12,730 nt of DNA from Acidobacteriota bacterium (lineage in GTDB: Bacteria > Acidobacteriota > Terriglobia > Terriglobales > Acidobacteriaceae), in the NCBI GenBank assembly GCA_021781075.1, contig JAJXXN010000263.1:1-12730 (forward strand). The letters run 5' to 3'. The first letter of the stretch is position 1, and each line of letters opens with the position of its first letter. Under the pieces are notes generated by a model. That model was not told the DNA's origin and ran no database searches. It saw only the letters and a program-made list of their open reading frames with translations. The position numbers and the translations under genes are program-made. Positions 1 to 7,344 of the stretch are shown piece after piece.

Positions 1-1524
1 TCCGCGCGCGATGCCAACATGAATATGATTCGCCACTGGGGTGGCGGCTACTATGAGTCCGACGAGTTCTACTCCATCTGCGACGAACTTGGCCTCATGG
101 TCTGGCAGGATTTCATGTTCGGCAACGACTGGCAGCCCGGTACCTACGATTTCAAATTAAACATCGAGGCTGAGGCAGAGGACCAGATCCGTCGTCTGCG
201 CAACCATCCCAGCATCGTTCTCTGGTGCGGGAACAATGAAACAGAAATTGCCTTCAATTGGGGCGATCGTTCAAAACTTCCCCCTGATGTTCGCCTGCAA
301 ATGTGGCAGGATTACCTCACCGAGTTCAGTGGCATTCTCGCCCGCGCGGTTGCGCGGTTCGCACCGGAAACCCCTTATTGGCCCAGCTCGCCCAGCGCCG
401 ATTACGAAGCCCTCAACGCCCACTACCAATCCGGCGACCAGCATGATTGGAGTGTCTGGCATGGGCGCGTGCCCTTCAGCGAGTACGAGCAGCACCACTG
501 GCGGTTTGTTACCGAGTACGGCTTCCAATCCTTCCCCGAGTGGCGCACCATTGAGAGCTTCACCGAGCCCGCTGACCGCACCAGCATCTTCACGCCCATC
601 CTGCTCGACCATCAGAAGAACAACGAGGGCAATTCCATCATCACCGACTACCTTGCCCGCGATTACCCGCAGCCAAAGGATTTCAAAAGCTTTCTCTATG
701 TCAGCCAGGTGCTGCAGGCTGAAGGCATCAAGATTGGCGCGGAATACCACCGGCGCTCACGGCCCGAGACCATGGGCTCCATCTTTTGGCAGTTGAATGA
801 TTGCTGGCCCGTTGCCTCCTGGTCCAGCATCGACTACTTCGGCCGCTGGAAGGCGCTGCAGTATTACGCGCGCCGCTTCTACGCCCCGGTTCTTGTTTCA
901 CCCCACCTCGACCCAAGCGCCGTCAACATTCATGTTGTCAGCGACAAAACCGAGCCCATCACCGGAACCCTGCGAGTTCGCCTGATGGACTTCAACGGCA
1001 AGGTCCTCATCGACGAGAACAGGGAACTCAAGGTGCTGCCGCTGTCGAGCCACATTGCGCTCAGTTGGCCACTCGCCAAAATCACTGAAGCCGGGGCCTG
1101 GGACACATCCAAAGTCTTTGTTGTCGCCGAACTGGTTGCGGAGGGCAAGACCCTCTCACGCAACCTCATCTACCTAGCCCCCACAAAGGCCATTCAATTG
1201 CTCCCCGCGCAACTCACCACACAACTGACAGGAGCCAATGGTGAGTACGCGCTGCAAATCTCCTCGCCGGTTCTGGCCCGCAGTGTGCATATCAGCTTCG
1301 GCGAACTGGACGCCGCGCTAGCGGACGATTACATTGACCTGCTCCCCGGGGAAACTGTCTCCATTCCCATCCACGCTCAGGCCTCGCTGGAGGAGTTGCG
1401 CTCGCACCTTGAAGTGCTTTCGCTTGCCGATGCTTTTGCCTCGCCCTCCGGACCGGCTGTGCTCACAGCCGCGCCGCCTGCCTCGCCCGCCTCCCTTGTC
1501 GCCGCGCCGCAGCAAAATAAATGA
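1..1524 (+). CDS. GH2 beta-mannosidase-like exo-glycosidase, 3' part (5' end outside window)
   Basis: The reading frame is open from base 1, six codons before the first ATG at 19, so the true start and the N-terminal sugar-binding and Ig-like domains lie to the left. Numbering from that ATG, the catalytic barrel shows NMIRHWGGGYYESDEFY (2-18), CDELGLMVWQDFMF (21-34), RNHPSIVLWCGNNE (61-74) and FVTEYGFQSFPEW (163-175). In GH2 mannosidases the Glu of GNNE (E74 here) is the acid/base and the Glu of the TEYG motif (E166) the nucleophile; both are present, so the enzyme looks active. Family members remove beta-linked mannose from the non-reducing end of oligosaccharides. From about residue 300 the protein is beta-sandwich-like, ending in an Ala/Pro/Ser-rich tail. 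Signal peptide and cellular location cannot be judged. It converges on the TonB-receptor gene. Exact substrate (mannosides versus a related GH2 activity) is not provable here. Confidence 0.88.
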   Translation, partial: SARDANMNMIRHWGGGYYESDEFYSICDELGLMVWQDFMFGNDWQPGTYDFKLNIEAEAEDQIRRLRNHPSIVLWCGNNETEIAFNWGDRSKLPPDVRLQMWQDYLTEFSGILARAVARFAPETPYWPSSPSADYEALNAHYQSGDQHDWSVWHGRVPFSEYEQHHWRFVTEYGFQSFPEWRTIESFTEPADRTSIFTPILLDHQKNNEGNSIITDYLARDYPQPKDFKSFLYVSQVLQAEGIKIGAEYHRRSRPETMGSIFWQLNDCWPVASWSSIDYFGRWKALQYYARRFYAPVLVSPHLDPSAVNIHVVSDKTEPITGTLRVRLMDFNGKVLIDENRELKVLPLSSHIALSWPLAKITEAGAWDTSKVFVVAELVAEGKTLSRNLIYLAPTKAIQLLPAQLTTQLTGANGEYALQISSPVLARSVHISFGELDAALADDYIDLLPGETVSIPIHAQASLEELRSHLEVLSLADAFASPSGPAVLTAAPPASPASLVAAPQQNK

Positions 1525-1544
1525 GCCGGTCAGATAAGACCGGC
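1525..1544 (-). terminator. Intrinsic terminator for the minus-strand TonB-receptor gene, possibly bidirectional
   Basis: A perfect 7-bp inverted repeat, GCCGGTC and GACCGGC around a 6-base loop, starts directly after the GH2 stop codon. Read on the minus strand it is followed by TCATTTTATTTT, the T-rich run expected of a Rho-independent terminator, and it begins 22 nt after the stop of the TonB-receptor gene. On the plus strand the following bases (CCATCGTTTGACAATT) are not a clear T tract, so termination of the GH2 transcript is less certain. The minus-strand T tract lies inside the last GH2 codons. Confidence 0.7.
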
Positions 1545-1566
1545 CCATCGTTTGACAATTATCAAA

Positions 1567-4506
1567 TCAGAACGAGAATCGCATCTGTGCATAAATTCTT
1601 CGCGATGCAGGTCCCTGCGAGAAGATCATGCCTGCAAGGCTGGTCGATTTGCCAAATTCACTCCCCAATGTTCCAATCGGCGTCCCGTAGTTGATGTTGT
1701 TGAACAGGTTCAAAGCCTGCACGCTGAAGTTCAGGTTGTATCTGCGGTCTGAAGTGGGTGGGCCCGGGGGGCCACCATGGCCGCCGCCAAATCCTCCGGG
1801 GCCAAATCCACCACCACCCGGCCCGTGCCCGCCATGGGGTGGCCCGCCGCCCTGCGGTCCGCCATCCTGGCCACCCAGCGCCTTGTCAAGCTTGGGGCCA
1901 ATGCCCCAGGTCCTGCTGATGCGCAGGTTGAAGGCCACCGATGCGGGGCTGTTTCCCATATTCACCGGTATGGGCGTGTACGCCCCCGGGGTGACATCGA
2001 TATTGAAGCATCCATAGTCAGTCAAAACGTCGCCGGCAGCCGAGCAGGTTTGCGGGTCGCTGGCATAGGCCGGGCGCGTGTTGAAAAATCCATTCTGTTC
2101 CTGGTCCGCGCCGGTGGTAATGTTGAATGGCCGCCCAGACCTCGCCAATAGAAATGGATTGAAGAGGATTCCCCAGGGGCCCGTGTAATTCGCAAATGCG
2201 GCAATGAAGTGAGTCGAGGCAAAGCTTGCGCGCCCATAATCCTGTGTCAGGTTGTATGCATTCGAGGCTGTTCCGCCTGCGCCGTCGGAGTTGGCAACGG
2301 CCGTATAGTTGTAAAACCCGCGAATGCTGAAATTCTTGCTCAGTGTCAGGTTCACACTCGTGGTCAGTTGGTCCTGCTTGAAGACCGCCTCGGAGTAGTA
2401 CTGGTTGATGTAGCCGAGCGTCGGGTCGTAGGTGATTGCGCCCGGCTGGTTGGCATCGCGCGTAATCAACTGGTGCACGCCGAAGCTGTGCAGGTAGGTG
2501 ACCGTGAGCGTGGAGCCTTTGTTCACCTGGCGCTCCAGGCTGGTGCCAAGTTGGTGCATATAAGGCGCGTGGAAGGTTGGCGCGATTTGCACAATCGTTG
2601 AAGCCTGGCTGGCCACCGCCCCGCAACCCTGCGGCTGGCTTAACGCGTTCTGCAGGCTGGTCGCGTCAAAGCACGTCGGGTTTGCAATCTGGTATTGCCT
2701 CACCGAGTTTGCCCCGCCGCTTTGGCGCGTTGCCTGTAGAACGTTGCCAAGCGCGAGCCGGTCGTAAAAAATTCCATAACCGGCGCGCCACACAGTCTTC
2801 GTCTTGTTGTCCTTGTGGCCATCGAGTGCATACGCAAACGCCAGGCGCGGCGCCCAGTCGTTGTGGTCGCTGATGTGGTTCTGTGTCTCCCAGCGCATGC
2901 CGCCAGAGAGGGTCAAAAACTTGTTGTACTTCCAATCGTCCTGAAAAAACAGCGCCGCATCAAAAACATTGGCGGTGAAATTGGTCGGCCCGGTCGAGTA
3001 TGTCAACTGCGCCAGTGGCAGCGCGCCCGATGAAGAGGTGTTGCCCAGTGAACCAAAGGTGAATGTGCCATTGAAGTTGGAGTCCGTGCTGTTCGCATCG
3101 CGGTTGTCGCGCAGGCGGGTTCCAAACTTGATCGCATGGTTGCCATGGCTCCAAGTGGTGATATCCCAGAGCTCAAAGTGGTCCTGGTGGTCCTTGGCCG
3201 ATTGCGAACTCGCGCCGCCGCCTGTGAAGTCGCCCATGATCTGCAGGGTCGGCGTTGTGCTCACCGGCGTTTGGGAACTCGTGTCCCGCAGGTACTGGAA
3301 ACGAATCTCATTCACCACATGATCATTGATGATGATCGAGTCGCTCGCCTGGATGGTGTGCTCATTCGAGGTCGTGGTCATCGACTGGCTGGGCAATTGC
3401 GTGGAGCCGATGTCGCCCGTCTCCGTGTCGTGGTAGAACTGGTATCGCAGTGTGAGCGTCTGCCGGTCTCCCAGTTGGTAGTCCAGCCGCGGCGCAATGT
3501 TGAAGCGGTTGTGCGGGTTTGCCAGGTCGCCGGACAGCGTCGTGGCCTGCTGCTGGTAAACGTAAACGCCGTTCGAGGGGTTCTCCACCGCGCCCGGCGT
3601 GTAAACATACACCTGCACGTCGTGGTTGTCGCGGTCCTCGGCGCTGATGAAAAAAGATGTCTTCTTGTTCAGCGATCCATTCAATGTGCCGTTGAACTGG
3701 ATTCGATTGTACGGCTGCACGTTCTTGTCAAAAGGATTGCCGGTATTGAAGGAGCTGTCATTGCCCTGCACGAAAATTGAGCCGTGCAGTTGGTCCGTTC
3801 CCGGCTTGGTGAGGATTTCAATGCGCCCGTAGCCGATTTTGTCGAACTCGGATGAAAAGGGATTCTGGTTGATGCGAATCTCGCGGATGGCCGATTTTGG
3901 CGGCAACTGACCGCCCGTGAAGCCGTCAATGTAGATTTGCCCGCCATTCGGCCCCGCCGCCGGCCCGGCCAGCGCGCTTAATTCATTCGCCAGCTCGTCC
4001 GGGTCGTCCGAGAGCGCGTCGAGGTCGCTGCCTTTCAAAATCACCGCGTTCGAGTTTCCGCCGGCCTCAACATTCACCGTGGGCGACTCATCCGTCACCA
4101 CCACGCTTTGCTCCTCGGTTGCGATGGCCATCGAGATGTCCACGCGCTTGTTCTGCCCGGGCGTCACGGTAATCGGCTTCGATGCAAAGGGCGCGAAGCC
4201 CTGGAAGTTAGCCAGCACAATGTAGCTCCCCGGGCGCAGGCCGCGAAATTCATACGCGCCTCCCGCATCCGAGCTCCCGCTGCCGAGCGTATGGCCCTTG
4301 GCATCGGTCAATGTCACCTTCGCCCCGGGAATCATCGCTCCCGTCGGGTCGCTGACGTGGCCGTGCAGGGTTATCGTCTGCTCCAGGCTGGCAGCATTTT
4401 GCGGCTGGCCGGGTGAGCCGGCCGTAGTTGTGTTTGACTGGGCCTGCAGCACGCCCATGGCTGTCGCGAGCAGAAAAAATCCAAAAAACCGAAAATACGC
4501 CTTCAC
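1567..4506 (-). CDS. TonB-dependent outer-membrane receptor with carboxypeptidase-regulatory-like domain (Oar-like)
   Basis: The 979-residue protein has a signal peptide (about 1-22, hydrophobic FFGFFLLATAMGVLQA). A carboxypeptidase-regulatory-like beta-sandwich follows (about 44-128, with SDPTGAMIPGAKVTLTDAKG and AYEFRGLRPGSYIV), then a plug domain (about 150-245, with GGQIYIDGFTGGQLPP and GYGRIEILTKPGTDQLHGS), then a long beta-barrel. It ends in RRIYAQMRFSF, the C-terminal aromatic residue expected for BAM-mediated insertion. This architecture marks the large acidobacterial family of Oar-like receptors, which use TonB/ExbBD energy to import large substrates; the substrate cannot be read from sequence. 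Residues 878-917 form a Gly/Pro/His-rich segment just before the last barrel strands. The start is GTG, supported by GAGAGG six bases upstream. The gene lies 35 bp after the DUF5666-like gene and is probably cotranscribed with it. I saw no clear TonB box. Confidence 0.9.
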   Translation of the reverse strand: MKAYFRFFGFFLLATAMGVLQAQSNTTTAGSPGQPQNAASLEQTITLHGHVSDPTGAMIPGAKVTLTDAKGHTLGSGSSDAGGAYEFRGLRPGSYIVLANFQGFAPFASKPITVTPGQNKRVDISMAIATEEQSVVVTDESPTVNVEAGGNSNAVILKGSDLDALSDDPDELANELSALAGPAAGPNGGQIYIDGFTGGQLPPKSAIREIRINQNPFSSEFDKIGYGRIEILTKPGTDQLHGSIFVQGNDSSFNTGNPFDKNVQPYNRIQFNGTLNGSLNKKTSFFISAEDRDNHDVQVYVYTPGAVENPSNGVYVYQQQATTLSGDLANPHNRFNIAPRLDYQLGDRQTLTLRYQFYHDTETGDIGSTQLPSQSMTTTSNEHTIQASDSIIINDHVVNEIRFQYLRDTSSQTPVSTTPTLQIMGDFTGGGASSQSAKDHQDHFELWDITTWSHGNHAIKFGTRLRDNRDANSTDSNFNGTFTFGSLGNTSSSGALPLAQLTYSTGPTNFTANVFDAALFFQDDWKYNKFLTLSGGMRWETQNHISDHNDWAPRLAFAYALDGHKDNKTKTVWRAGYGIFYDRLALGNVLQATRQSGGANSVRQYQIANPTCFDATSLQNALSQPQGCGAVASQASTIVQIAPTFHAPYMHQLGTSLERQVNKGSTLTVTYLHSFGVHQLITRDANQPGAITYDPTLGYINQYYSEAVFKQDQLTTSVNLTLSKNFSIRGFYNYTAVANSDGAGGTASNAYNLTQDYGRASFASTHFIAAFANYTGPWGILFNPFLLARSGRPFNITTGADQEQNGFFNTRPAYASDPQTCSAAGDVLTDYGCFNIDVTPGAYTPIPVNMGNSPASVAFNLRISRTWGIGPKLDKALGGQDGGPQGGGPPHGGHGPGGGGFGPGGFGGGHGGPPGPPTSDRRYNLNFSVQALNLFNNINYGTPIGTLGSEFGKSTSLAGMIFSQGPASRRIYAQMRFSF

Positions 4507-4512
4507 TCTTTT

Positions 4513-4518
4513 CCTCTC
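4513..4518 (-). promoter_or_regulatory. Shine-Dalgarno site supporting the GTG start of the TonB-receptor gene
   Basis: GAGAGG lies six bases upstream of the GTG at 4506-4504 (reading GAGAGGAAAAGAGTG). A nearby ATG at 4521-4519 is out of frame and quickly reaches a stop, so the GTG, which leads directly into a basic and hydrophobic signal peptide, is the preferred start. Confidence 0.65.
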
Positions 4519-4541
4519 ATTCCTTGAGGGTTCCCTGTCTC

Positions 4542-5702
4542 TTACTGCGCGCCGCCCATGTCGCCACTGTTGCCGCCACTAACACTCCAATTCGAGAGCA
4601 TGTCCTTGCTCGCGGGCGCTTCCAGCAGGGGCTCAACGCCCGAGAGAAGCATGATCAGGTTGATGTGCCCGTCGTCCCCGCTTGCCACCAGCATCACCGC
4701 ATCGCCCTTTTTCAAATCATTCAAATGGGCCGCTGGCGCGCGGTTGAGCAACATCTGCATCCCGCCGGTGCCGCCGCTGCCGTTGCCTGCATTGGAGCCG
4801 CCAGGCCAGTGTTGTCCACCCTGCCCCGGGTGCGATGCGGGTGCCGCGCCATTTCCACCTTGATCGCCATTCTTCAACCGCGTGGCAAGCATCGTCGCCA
4901 TTTGCTCCGGCAGCGCGCGCATCTCAGCCTCATCGCCCACATGCACCGTCACCGGCTTCTTCGTCGCCAGGTCCTTGAAGCTGATTGTCTTTGCGCCTGC
5001 ATCAATCGCATCCAGCCTGCCGGAGAGGTTGAGGAAGGAGCCTGACACCACCTCAACAGCAGCTATCTCGGTCCCATCGGCATTCTTCGTCCCGTGCGCG
5101 CGCAACTGGTCGCCGGCATGGACGGCACTCAACGGCGCGTCTGTCGCCTTGGCATAGTTCACAGAATCCGGGGCGTAGCGCTTCAGCGTGGTCGTTGCCG
5201 TTATATGCACGGTGATGGTTTTTTGCGTGCTGCCGAACCCGCTCGCAATCACGATCGTGCCGGTTGCGGCATCCACCGACTTCACCAACCCGCCCACCCC
5301 GTTTTTCTGCCACTCCTCGGCCTCTTTCCGCTGTTTTGCGGCCACGTCCTCTGCCTTGATGGCGATGATCCGCAACGCAGTGGCCGGGGTGGTGGCGCCG
5401 TCTATCGCCACCAGCACGCGGTCTCCCTGGGCCAGCTCCGCAAGGCTCATCGCTACCGCCGTGCTCAAGTCCTTCTGCCCCGGCTCAATCCGCTTCAAAA
5501 CCGTCTTGTCATTGACCGAAAAGCTGGTCTCAACGCCATTGTCGGCCTTCACAGTCAATGCGTTGCCGTTCACCGCACTCAAGGTCCCCAGTACGCGCGT
5601 ACTTGTCTGCGCAGCGGCAAGGTGAAATGCCGCACACAGTAGAAAAACAGCCGCTGCATGGATTGCGCGGCCGCTGATTTTGGCAAAAAAAATTCTCTTC
5701 AT
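4542..5702 (-). CDS. Secreted triple-repeat beta-rich protein, DUF5666-like
   Basis: This 386-residue protein has a signal peptide (basic start MKRIFFAKISGR, hydrophobic AAAVFLLCAAFHLAAA, likely cleavage near A31/Q32), so it is periplasmic or exported. Three related units follow, at about 36-118, 136-220 and 225-355. Each opens with a G-x-L/V...D/N...T-I/L pattern (VLGTLSAVNGNALTV, VGGLVKSVDAATGTIVI, LSGRLDAIDAGAKTISF) and closes with a GD motif plus beta strands (AQGDRVLVAI, HAGDQLRAHG, KKGDAVMLVA). This resembles the small beta-barrels of DUF5666-type proteins; no catalytic motif is visible and the function is unknown. Unit three is split by a Gly-rich insert with His and Gln (277-316). The ATG at 5702 is chosen over one six codons upstream because AGGAG lies six bases before it. 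The gene precedes the TonB receptor by 35 bp, suggesting a joint envelope role. Confidence 0.75.
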   Translation of the reverse strand: MKRIFFAKISGRAIHAAAVFLLCAAFHLAAAQTSTRVLGTLSAVNGNALTVKADNGVETSFSVNDKTVLKRIEPGQKDLSTAVAMSLAELAQGDRVLVAIDGATTPATALRIIAIKAEDVAAKQRKEAEEWQKNGVGGLVKSVDAATGTIVIASGFGSTQKTITVHITATTTLKRYAPDSVNYAKATDAPLSAVHAGDQLRAHGTKNADGTEIAAVEVVSGSFLNLSGRLDAIDAGAKTISFKDLATKKPVTVHVGDEAEMRALPEQMATMLATRLKNGDQGGNGAAPASHPGQGGQHWPGGSNAGNGSGGTGGMQMLLNRAPAAHLNDLKKGDAVMLVASGDDGHINLIMLLSGVEPLLEAPASKDMLSNWSVSGGNSGDMGGAQ

Positions 5703-5708
5703 CGGATT

Positions 5709-5713
5709 CTCCT
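5709..5713 (-). promoter_or_regulatory. Shine-Dalgarno site deciding the start of the DUF5666-like gene
   Basis: AGGAG lies six bases before the ATG at 5702-5700. It falls inside the alternative coding extension that would begin at 5720, which argues that the shorter form starting MKRIFF is the real product. Four of its bases also lie in an inverted repeat with 5765-5773. Confidence 0.7.
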
Positions 5714-5773
5714 GAATCACGGTGCAATGGGTTGAAGTCTATCCTTCTCAGAAAGATGGACGCGGAATCAGGA
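5710..5773. repeat. Imperfect inverted repeat in the leader of the DUF5666-like gene
   Basis: On the plus strand TCCTGAATC (5710-5718) and GAATCAGGA (5765-5773) form arms matching at 8 of 9 positions, separated by 46 bases. The gene-proximal arm covers most of the Shine-Dalgarno site. It could be an RNA structure, a protein-binding pair of half-sites, or chance; nothing else in the sequence distinguishes these. Confidence 0.3.
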
Positions 5774-5784
5774 GCAAAGGTTTA

Positions 5785-5813
5785 CATATATTTTTCAGTA
5801 ATTTATGGCGCAA
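5785..5813 (-). promoter_or_regulatory. Weak candidate promoter for the DUF5666-like/TonB-receptor pair
   Basis: In the 100-bp gap between the binding-protein gene and the DUF5666-like gene the minus strand has an AT-rich stretch. TATATG (5790-5785) could be a -10 element, with TTGCGC (5813-5808) 17 bases upstream as a poor -35 element that overlaps the last codons of the binding protein. Matches to sigma-70 consensus are only 4/6 and 3/6, so this is a guess. The gap is the only place between 12240 and 1567 with room for a new promoter. Confidence 0.22.
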
Positions 5814-7344
5814 GTTCAGCGTTCTTCAAGAAGCCCATGCTGCCCGATGGGCTGGGATGAATACCCGCAATCCGCTTTGTATGCACCACGATCGCATTTT
5901 GCGCCCACAGGTTGATGGCCGGCAAATCCTCAAGCAAAATCCGTTGCACCGCGGCATAATCCCGCTTGCGCAATCCTTGATCGCCCGATTGCTCCGCCTC
6001 GCGCAGCAGCGTGTCAAGCTTCGGGTTGTCATAAAAACCCCTGTTGCCGCCGTTGGGCGGTTCGCGCCAGGTGGCAAAGGCGTAACTGAAGATGCTGGGC
6101 TGCTCGTTGCCGCCCACCCAGCGCAGCGTATAGATGCTGAACGCCCCATGCACCACATCACTGTAAAAGGTCGCGAACTCGTTGCTTTGGATGTTGAGCG
6201 CAATCCCCACCCCAGCCAACTGCTGCTGAAGAACTGCCGCCAGCAATCGCGCGCTCTCATCCGTGCTGGTCCTGAGCGTGGTGTGAAAGCGCATGCCATC
6301 CGCGCCCCTGCGGTAGCCGGCTTCGTCCAACAATTGCTCGGCGCGATGTGGGTCATATTCAATGTGCGCCGGGTTTGTCGCCGCGCTCTGCCAGTGCGCC
6401 CAATGCGCCGCCGGCAGAAGGCTCTCCGCCGGGCGGGCATGGCCGCGCAACAGCGTTTGGATGATCAAGCGCCGGTCGATCGCAAACCCTATCGCCCTTC
6501 GCACACGCGCATCCCGCAACGCGGCATCGCGCGTATTGAAGGTCAAATATTGCACCACCGTGCCAGGCGCCTCCTCAATGGCCAAATTCGCCTTTGTGGC
6601 CAGCACCGGCAGCGTGTCCATCGTCGTAGGGTTCACGCTGATGTCGGCCGTGCCTTTCTCCAGTTCCAGCGTCCGCGTGTTTGCATCCGGGACCACCGCA
6701 AAACGCAGGCGCTTGATCTTCGGCACTCCGCTCCAACTGCGCCCATTGGCATCCAAAACCACCTCCTGGTCCATCGACGCGGAGACAAACCGGAAGGCCC
6801 CGGTGCCCACCGGGTGCTGCGCAAACTCTTTCCCACTGCCATAGGGCACAATGCCCATCGCACTCGCCGTCAGATTTTCCAGCAGGCTGTTGTCCGGCCT
6901 GCTCAAATGGAAAATCACTGTCCCAGCGTCCGGCGTCTCAATGCCCGTTACCGCCGCGTAAGTATTCGTCTTGGCGCTGATCACCACTCCATCGCGCATG
7001 GAATTGATCGTCCAGGCCACATCCCGCGAACTCAGGAGGCGTCCATCTTGAAAAAGCACACCCGGGCGCAGGTGGAATATATAAGTCAGCGGGTCGGGCT
7101 CTTCCCATCGCTCGGCCAGCGACGGCATAAAGTTGTACTGCGCATCGGTGGCCACCAGCCCGTCGAAGATCAGTTCGTGCAAATGCTCCGAGACTGCGTC
7201 CGTTCCCACGCGTGGGTCCAGGCTGGTGGGGGAGTTTTCAAGCAATACCACCACGGTATCGCTCTCCGGTTGCGCGCTCCGGCAACCGACCATCGCGGGC
7301 AATCCGCAGCACAGAGCCGCACAAACCAAGAGCCTTTTAAACAT
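5803..7344 (-). CDS. Oligopeptide/dipeptide-type ABC transporter substrate-binding lipoprotein (SBP_bac_5 family)
   Basis: The 513-residue product starts MFKRLLVCAALCCGLPAMVG followed by Cys21, a lipoprotein-type signal with a slightly imperfect lipobox (MVGC), so it is probably a lipid-anchored periplasmic protein. Family hallmarks are SPTSLDPRVGTDAVSEHLHE (38-57), LAERWEEPDPLTYIFHLRPG (76-95) and LFQDGRLLSSRDVAWTINSM (97-116), plus a C-terminal half of the usual type. Length is normal for the DppA/OppA/MppA family, which delivers peptides, or murein peptides in MppA, to an ABC importer. No permease or ATPase gene is present, so it is an orphan here. Its ATG overlaps the end of anmK by 8 nt with only a weak, distant GGGG as ribosome site, indicating translational coupling. 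A frame extension to 7500 is rejected: it adds an Arg-run segment inside anmK. Placement suggests a cell-wall-derived ligand, which is inference. Confidence 0.88.
   Translation of the reverse strand: MFKRLLVCAALCCGLPAMVGCRSAQPESDTVVVLLENSPTSLDPRVGTDAVSEHLHELIFDGLVATDAQYNFMPSLAERWEEPDPLTYIFHLRPGVLFQDGRLLSSRDVAWTINSMRDGVVISAKTNTYAAVTGIETPDAGTVIFHLSRPDNSLLENLTASAMGIVPYGSGKEFAQHPVGTGAFRFVSASMDQEVVLDANGRSWSGVPKIKRLRFAVVPDANTRTLELEKGTADISVNPTTMDTLPVLATKANLAIEEAPGTVVQYLTFNTRDAALRDARVRRAIGFAIDRRLIIQTLLRGHARPAESLLPAAHWAHWQSAATNPAHIEYDPHRAEQLLDEAGYRRGADGMRFHTTLRTSTDESARLLAAVLQQQLAGVGIALNIQSNEFATFYSDVVHGAFSIYTLRWVGGNEQPSIFSYAFATWREPPNGGNRGFYDNPKLDTLLREAEQSGDQGLRKRDYAAVQRILLEDLPAINLWAQNAIVVHTKRIAGIHPSPSGSMGFLKNAELAP

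Noticed and set aside
1756..1875. The GGTGG/GGGCC-rich DNA as a possible tandem repeat or recombination site
   Set aside because: It keeps frame within the receptor gene, has no exact repeat unit, and is explained by Gly and Pro codons.
1691..2151. Pro-rich and other plus-strand frames opposite the TonB-receptor C-terminus
   Set aside because: The Pro-rich translation is simply the complement of the receptor's Gly/Pro/His-rich codons; there is no ribosome site or recognisable domain.
5703..5720. ATG at 5720 as start of the DUF5666-like gene
   Set aside because: The strong AGGAG site lies downstream of it and is correctly spaced for the ATG at 5702, which also gives a standard signal peptide.
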